From Pristionchus mayeri (Eukaryota; Nematoda; Chromadorea; Rhabditida; Neodiplogasteridae), in assembly GCA_036245805.1 (NCBI GenBank), contig BTRK01000005.1:21366984-21430983 (forward strand): a stretch of 64,000 bases of DNA, written 5' to 3'. The notes beneath the pieces are model-generated. The model did no database searches. It saw only the letters and a program-made list of their open reading frames with translations, and was not told where the DNA came from. Shown here in pieces: positions 58,301-64,000 of this stretch. Numbering within the stretch: the stretch's first letter is position 1; each line of letters starts with the position of its first letter. Both the position numbers and the translations under genes were made by a program.

Positions 58301-61187
58301 CAACGGCATTGTACAAACCAAGCAATTCATAACGAGATAAGAAAGAAAATTCTGATACAAATCATACCTGATTGAAATATCGGATAGAGTCCTTACCAAG
58401 GAAGTCAAATTCGACAACGTTCCTACAATGATAATATACGTTTGTTGTAACATAGATTTCACATATACAATATACGTGCCCAGTTGACAATTGGGTGTTC
58501 CGATGGATGGGGCTGAAATGCATGGGAGAAGCTAAAGCCTACTCTTTGCCGTCGAGTGTCTCGTGCAGTTTGATGTGCTCGCAGCGGAGGGAACAGCAAC
58601 CGACAGTGTCTGCTGCCTCGTCCACGTCCTTCTCGTTACCTTAACCACTCTTGAACTCCACGCCCGTCTAATCGCTCCTATCACGAAATACCAAATTCTG
58701 ACGACTTATCCACTGAGCACCACTCCAAGTAGTCTACTCACCTGCTCTGAGAGCGAGTTTATCGATGAAGTAGAGGGCGACGGCCCTCTGTCTGATCCTC
58801 ATCTCCTTGCTCTTGAAGTCTTGGGTGTACACGTCTCGGATGTTCCCCACCATATTCTTGAGCCTCCTCGCAGTCTCGTACTTCTCGTAATCCTTCTCTC
58901 CCTGCAATCCATTTCCCCTTCCTACCATATCCCCCACACCGTTAGGACTACAGCTGAGGCATCCCCCACACCGTTAGGACTACAGCTGAGGCATAATTGA
59001 GATACCTTGATCTTGGAGGAGGGATTGAGCATGATATATTTGTTCTGGCCGAGAACATTCTCATTCCAAGATACGAGCCATGTCACAGTGTTATCGTGTC
59101 TTACTTCCTTCCACTTGTGACCACGAGGAGGAGAGGGAATCTCGCTGTCTCTATACAATCCACATCTCACTCATACCACCACAACCAGTCCAATTCACTT
59201 ACTTGGAGCAATTAATGATTACATCCTCGGGCATAATCCTCTTCTTCAGTTTCCCCATTTTGGGATGTCCTCCACGACCACGGAAAAGACCTGTAGACAG
59301 TAAAGTTGGTTGGCTACCTATCGAAACCAATCTTGGTTATTACCCGGAGGTTCGATTCTGAAGTTGGCAATCTTCTGCTTGTGACCATCGATGAAGGCGA
59401 ATCCATAGATCTTCATTTCTCCCTCCTTCTCCTCCTATTCATCGAGAATGGCAGTTAACAAACAATAATATACATTTTCTAACCTTGATCTTCAATTTTT
59501 CTTCCTTCATCATTGATTTTCTCTTCTCAGTCTGATCTTTATAATACACATCAATTTGACGGAAATCGCATTTCTTGAGGTCGGTTATCAATTCCCTTTC
59601 GGAAGGAGTCATCGACTACAATCAATCCTTCCCCTCATATTCATCTCCTCTATTGCAACCTTTCTCCAATCGTGGAAAAAATTCTTGTTGAAAATGTCGT
59701 TACTAGTGTAGTCGTGGTCGAGCATTCGACCGTAGAATCCAGCTATCTAAATGGTACGCTATGCATCAATATCCTCTCTGAGCGACACCTCTTCGGCATC
59801 CTCGTTGAGATGGACTACTTCGCCATTGTACTTGAAATGGACGTTCTTGGGGAGTCGCTCATAAGGAGGAGCGAAAAGCGGGCCCTGAAGAGACACACGA
59901 GAAATGAGATGGATATGGGACAGCCGGGGACCTTGTGAGCGAGGGAATTCCACTTGACCCCAGCAGGTTTCTTGTCCTCTTTCCACCACTCCCACACGTC
60001 GTCCTGCTCCTCGTCCTTCTTCTTCTTCTTCACCGGACTCTCACTCGACATCCTTCCCTTCTCATTCGACACACTCTTCCTCTCCTTCTCCTTCTTCTTC
60101 TTCTTCTTATCCTCCTTCTCTTTCCTATCCTTTTTAGTCTGCAACATAAAAAATCTAAAGAGGAACAGTAAGGTAATTGAAATTAAAGCTAGTAAAAATA
60201 GTGGGCATACTGGTGGTTTATAGTCTTCCTCTGACTCGCTTCCCTCCTTCTTCACACTTCTCCTGCTGGAAGAAGAACCGTTCTTCTTCTCGCTATCCTT
60301 CATTCGCTGAGCCCACGGAATCTCATCATCGTCAGATTCCTCCATCTGAGAAGAACAACACATTGAGAAAAAATAGCTGATATTTGAAAGTGTAGAGTAG
60401 TATGTAGTTTCAATGCAAAAAGTGTATAATCGTGATCACCATTGTAAATTAAAACGATCACTGTTCTACATAAGGGGTTCCCGATATAGTACAACTGATT
60501 TTCGTTTCCCGATTTCGGTCTCGAAAGAAATTGGATGTTCGATCAATCCTACTCCCGCGACAGATCATATAACAAGCTTTTTTAAACGTAATATACTAAG
60601 ATTTTTTTGTTAAGTTACAATGCAGTAATTTGCTTTAAACAATAAATGCATTTAAACATGCACAAACCTTGATGTCCTTGCCTTCCTTCGAAGTCTCTGT
60701 GACGATACGTTGTCCCCACGGAATTTCATCGTCATCAGAGTAGTCCTCATTTTTCACCTGTTAGACATACTTCATATACTGACGTATAGATGTACACTAA
60801 CGAATTACGTTCTATGGTTTGACACCTCTCCTTAATATATCCTTTAAAAAATATAATATCACATAAACGAGGATTAATAACATTATGGAATAGTAAACCG
60901 ACTTAGGAATTCCTGATTATGACCCCAATTACATCAATGATAAACTTAATAACATCAGCAGAGTACTACAGCTTCGATTCACTTGATAAGAACACAAAGA
61001 AAGAGGAAAGTTAGTCAACTAACCGAGTTCTCCTGCGCATCAAGATGCCTAAAATAAACATATGTTATCACTATCCACGATAGCTATATAGAACAGAAAA
61101 AAAGGTATAAAAAATAATGTACCGTTCTCCATTGGAATATTCCGAGTGTTGATGATCCATAGAGAGCGACTGAGCAACTTCTGCCAT
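55335..61187 (-). CDS. top-1: DNA topoisomerase I (type IB)
   Basis: A complete type IB topoisomerase that relaxes supercoils by a transient 3'-phosphotyrosine nick. Start at 61187 ([14 protein letters not shown]); a charged N-terminal region with repeated [20 protein letters not shown] and Lys-rich stretches; core from [19 protein letters not shown] (about 59960), [94 protein letters not shown] (catalytic Arg and Lys region), [42 protein letters not shown], coiled linker, and the catalytic Tyr in [10 protein letters not shown] near 55470, ending DMADETYIF. About 17 exons. One intron holds a 950-bp foldback. It is transcribed away from TMEM161, which starts 635 bp upstream. Confidence 0.94.
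57090..58037. repeat. Large foldback in topoisomerase I intron
   Basis: CTAACGGGTTTTGGCCATCC near 57098 returns as its complement near 58014-58033; arms of more than 400 bases (CAGCTCAGCGAGAGCTTTCC, CGTCGGGATCGTTTGAACTA) meet near 57545. The right arm has a 50-bp internal duplication (CAGATCGATAGAGCTCGAAA twice). Confidence 0.85.
58925..58993. repeat. Short tandem duplication in topoisomerase I intron
   Basis: ATCCCCCACACCGTTAGGAC followed by TACAGCTGAGGC occurs twice in direct tandem (unit about 33 bp). Confidence 0.85.
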
Positions 61188-61821
61188 CGATTTTCGGTTT
61201 ATAACCTCTGAAGAGCACGAGGAAACGTTCTAACCAACCAGAATTATAAAAACGAAACTCTAAGGATACAAATACTGACGTAGCACGACGCCAAAGCTCG
61301 TTTTGAGGCTATGTCCCGAAACACGGCCCCCCGAGCATCGACTTAAGGGAAAACGTATGAGCTACCCTGAACATTCTCCGGGCTGTAAAATTTAATGTAC
61401 AGCATTTACTGATAATTAAAGGAAAATTTCAGCATTCGTGGTGAGTTCACGTGAACTTCAGGGACATAATTTCAAAAATGTCATGCAACGTGAGGAATCA
61501 GGCAATTCCGACTGTAGTTTTTTGAACGCGCGGTTCTTTTCCTTGATGCTTGCGCACATTCTATTTTTTTCCTATGTATCTCAATGTATTTTCTCCGAGG
61601 ACCAGGACCAGGAAATTGACTCCTACCGTAATCATTGCCCAACACGCGCGAAATTTCATTTGTGATCACACCTTCCGTTTCACGACCAGTGTGAACAGTA
61701 GTCCAATATTTAGCCGTTGCATTTGTTTCAATCATATTATATGCTATTAACGCATAAATATTTATATATATATTTCAGAATTATAGAGTAGCACTTGCAG
61801 ATGAACTAGTTATCTGAAGAT
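61188..61821. promoter_or_regulatory. Shared upstream region of divergent top-1 and TMEM161
   Basis: The only DNA between the two starts, so it should hold both promoters. About half is an eroded CACGGCCCC-family element (61322-61609). No clear TATA or other element can be assigned. Confidence 0.5.
61322..61609. mobile_element. MITE, CACGGCCCC family, copy 2 (eroded)
   Basis: Left end CACGGCCCCCCGAGCATCGA; internal words TTTGAACGCGCGGTTCTTTT and TCCTTGATGCTTGCG match the copy at 8939-9273. The right terminus is mutated. Confidence 0.65.
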
Positions 61822-62944
61822 ATGGTGAGTGCTATTGCTGCCCATTTCTACATCAGTTAGTTATTCCTTGATCTACAGGCGATTCTCGGCTTTCATGTTG
61901 TCGTTTCGCTCATTGTGCTCACTGTTCTTTCCAAAATAGGATCCCGACTTTCGCTGCTCAGACCTTTAGTTAGCAAGTAAGATGCGAAAGATAATAGTTG
62001 GAAAAAAAGTTCTTCTTATCAGACTGGTACGTTACATAGCTCCGTCGAACGATGAGTTGCGTGCTCTCCTCCCACCATCGGCAGACAATAAATCTACCAA
62101 ACAACGTCGAAAAAGAAAAGAAGAAGAAGATGCGAATGGCTTCAATATCTCTCGTCAACTGCCTTTCACGTTAAAAGTTAGTTTAAATAAATGACTCTAT
62201 TTTAAACTAAAAATTCTAGAAGGGACTGGTGAGAATCGAGGAATTGGAGAAATTTCCGCTCTATTCTTCCATACATTGGCTATGCCTTTTCGCTCCGGCC
62301 TGTGTTGTAGTGGTCGCCCTCAGTGAGTTCTTCCTCTACTGGAATCCCAAGGTAGGAAATAGCACGATATAATATAAATATATTGATTTGTTTTCAGTCT
62401 ACAGATATCAATACTTCTATCATTTGGCTGATCGTTGGGGTCGCATTTTGTCTTCAGGTCTTTCTTTGATTTATGAGCCCCCAAAGTTGTCAAATTCTCA
62501 CACATTTTGTTGTTTCAGATTCTGGCCCGATTGACTGCACTTCTCTTGTCAAGCAACGATGAGAAATCTCTTCTCTTCTCCCTCTCTATACTTATTTTCT
62601 TCGGCCTCTTTGTCTTCACAGTGTTCGTCGATAGACTATTCGATATCTCATTGCTCGATGGTATGTTCGGAAGAGTGATGCATGTACTCAATTAACCCGT
62701 TCTTTCAATGTAATCAAGGTTTCGGTTGAATTTCAGCGTACACTCATCTCCGTCGAGTGGCAGGTCAAATGGCTAACGAAGAAGTTGTAATCAAACCGGA
62801 ATCTCCCCTTCTTCTATATCTTTCTCTTGTAATGGTCAGTATTTCATGTCATTTGAAAGCGACATATTCCTATTCCTCAATTAATTTCCAGCAAAAATTT
62901 ATGAGCGCGTGTGCACAAATCGTAATAATGGGCCCGCTGCGTTA
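61822..62944 (+). CDS. TMEM161: TMEM161-family membrane protein, possibly C-terminally short
   Basis: Exon 1 is only the ATG (61822-61824), then ILGFHVVVSLIVLTVLSKIG, PSNDELRALLPPS, a basic loop (KQRRKRKEEE), RIEELEKFPLYSSIHWL, LFAPACVVVVALSEFFLYW, TSIIWLIVGVAFCLQILARL, SILIFFGLFVFTVFVDRLF, and YTHLRRVAGQMANEE. The order of helices and the NDELR and LYW landmarks fit TMEM161A/B, multi-pass proteins of poorly known function linked to ion currents in animals. The frame stops at a TAG after MGPLR where family members continue with further helices; the last exons are either lost, or lie past the repeats beyond 63.3 kb. Confidence 0.8.
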
Positions 62945-63305
62945 GTATCTCTTCTCTTTCAGTTACTCTAATATATATCTGAGGAGTATTTATGACTGAC
63001 GGGCACCTGAGAGGCGTCACAGCTAAAAAAACCCATTTGCATGGAAAAAATAAGCCCTACAATGAAAATGGAGGAGAACATTGAAACAGTTGAAATAATA
63101 ATATTTATGCGGTTCAGGTAGAAATGCGAGTACAAAGAGAGAGAGATAATGGTAAGAAAGCGATAGAGTGTTATTATTATGATTCACGAACTGACTAAAC
63201 TCAAATAGGGGAACTGGTATGGTAGTTTCTTACATATATTCTTGACGCTCTGGGGAAAAAGCTATTGTCTGTAGTTAAATCTTGATGATATGTTGTTGAA
63301 GTTAA
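62945..63305. other. Downstream of TMEM161, no exon confirmed
   Basis: AT-rich, with a short open segment after TTCAG near 63117 that ends at a GTAAG, but it does not resemble TMEM161. Confidence 0.3.
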
Positions 63306-63521
63306 AGTTACCCAACAAGGACGAAATTGACCCATTATGTTTTGTCCTCCATCGAATAGCCGATGGTTGAATTAGTATAGAATGAATATACAAAAATGCT
63401 AAAAATCAATAATAGCATCAAGGGGAAGCCGGAAATGATCAGCGTAATCCCGCGCTCTCTCACTTTTGCATACTCTCTCGTACACGCGACGGGATCAGGG
63501 TTTCGTCCTTGTTGGGTAACT
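63306..63521. mobile_element. TTAA-flanked MITE, family A, CAACAAGG subfamily
   Basis: Ends AGTTACCCAACAAGGACGAA and its complement, TTAA at 63302-63305 and 63522-63525. It abuts LINE sequence, so it probably inserted into it. Confidence 0.85.
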
Positions 63522-63525
63522 TTAA

Positions 63526-64000
63526 GCCTATGTCGTGTAGCGTACACGTTGAAGTAATGGGCTTTGTAGTTTGAGATACGGTATTTGCCTCTAAGAAGGT
63601 TGCTGACTGTCTTCAAATCTATTGTCTCACTACGCTTTTCAAGGGAATCTAATCCTAATTGCGTATTTCTCAAGATAGAGTTTGGCATGTTTTCCCAAGT
63701 GGCATTAAGGCAGCCGATGAAATGTCTCCTAGTGAAATAATTTTGAACTTTCTCTAAAATTTTAATGTCTTGCTTCAGGAAAGGATTAAAAAACAGGAGA
63801 TGCGATTTCTAAAGTTGGTCTAATATAGGTCGCATAAGTCTTCAGGAGCACCTGAATATTTTTAGTACGTAGAGCCCTGAGGACTATATGACATGCGGTT
63901 TTCCTTTTTTGAGATACCAATTTACAGTGGTTTGAGAAAGTCAGCTATTTCTGGACCATGAATCCTTGGTCCTGTACTAATTCCTTTTCAGCAAGTTGAG
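63526..64000 (-). mobile_element. Decayed LINE reverse transcriptase fragment (window edge)
   Basis: Minus strand reads LLKTYATYIRPTLEIASPV, then NPFLKQDIKILEKVQNYFTR after a one-base shift in a T run near 63795, and LGLDSLEKRSETIDLKTVSN. This is the C-terminal part of a non-LTR reverse transcriptase (the YIRP..LE..S and EKVQ..FT motifs), cut by a frameshift and by the window edge. Confidence 0.75.

Overview
The window is animal nuclear DNA, most likely from a nematode. Coding exons are split by many short introns, mostly about 30-60 nt, with GT-AG ends and a few GC-AG. The protein families point the same way: the furin-family protease is closest to the nematode kpc-1 type, a degraded Qua1 exon reads YLADLVKEK as in nematode STAR proteins, and genes on the minus strand at the left end are packed head to tail with gaps of about 220 and 160 bp, as in a nematode operon. 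Intergenic DNA and long introns are full of palindromic non-autonomous transposons, short tandem repeats and TACCGTA/TACGGTA-rich repeats.

Layout. 1-7.4 kb, minus strand: a possible operon of an unidentified gene (3' exons only), an ornithine-decarboxylase-like pseudoenzyme, and an SF1B helicase of the IGHMBP2 type whose C terminus runs off the left edge. 8.4-8.9 kb: the C-terminal exons of GAR1. 11.2-12.6 kb: an unidentified basic protein whose 3' part is duplicated in inverted orientation. 13-16.9 kb: repeats. 16.9-21.6 kb, plus: a Nanos-like gene with a long foldback and a Qua1 fragment in its large intron. 22-24 kb: repeats. 24.5-26.9 kb, plus: a C2H2 zinc-finger gene. 27.7-41.1 kb, minus: a kpc-1-type proprotein convertase whose coding sequence is spread over 13 kb because its introns hold at least nine mobile or foldback elements, including a mariner inside a foldback. 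44.3-45.2 kb, plus: a four-TM protein. 47.0-54.5 kb, plus: a complete class VI myosin. 55.3-61.2 kb, minus: a complete DNA topoisomerase I. 61.8-62.9 kb, plus: TMEM161, divergent from topoisomerase I. 63.3-64 kb: a TTAA element beside a decayed LINE.

Most notable. (1) In the myosin VI lever-arm helix, an 85-bp unit (55-nt intron plus 30-nt exon) is repeated in tandem so that nine micro-exons, each adding ten charged residues in frame, sit between two ordinary exons. (2) The ornithine-decarboxylase-like protein keeps the fold but has lost the PLP lysine and nearly every other catalytic residue, which suggests an antizyme-inhibitor-like regulator. (3) A family of at least eight TTAA-flanked elements has terminal repeats that fall into matched subfamilies. 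All exon positions were read by eye from conserved protein motifs and splice consensus; no alignment or search was run.
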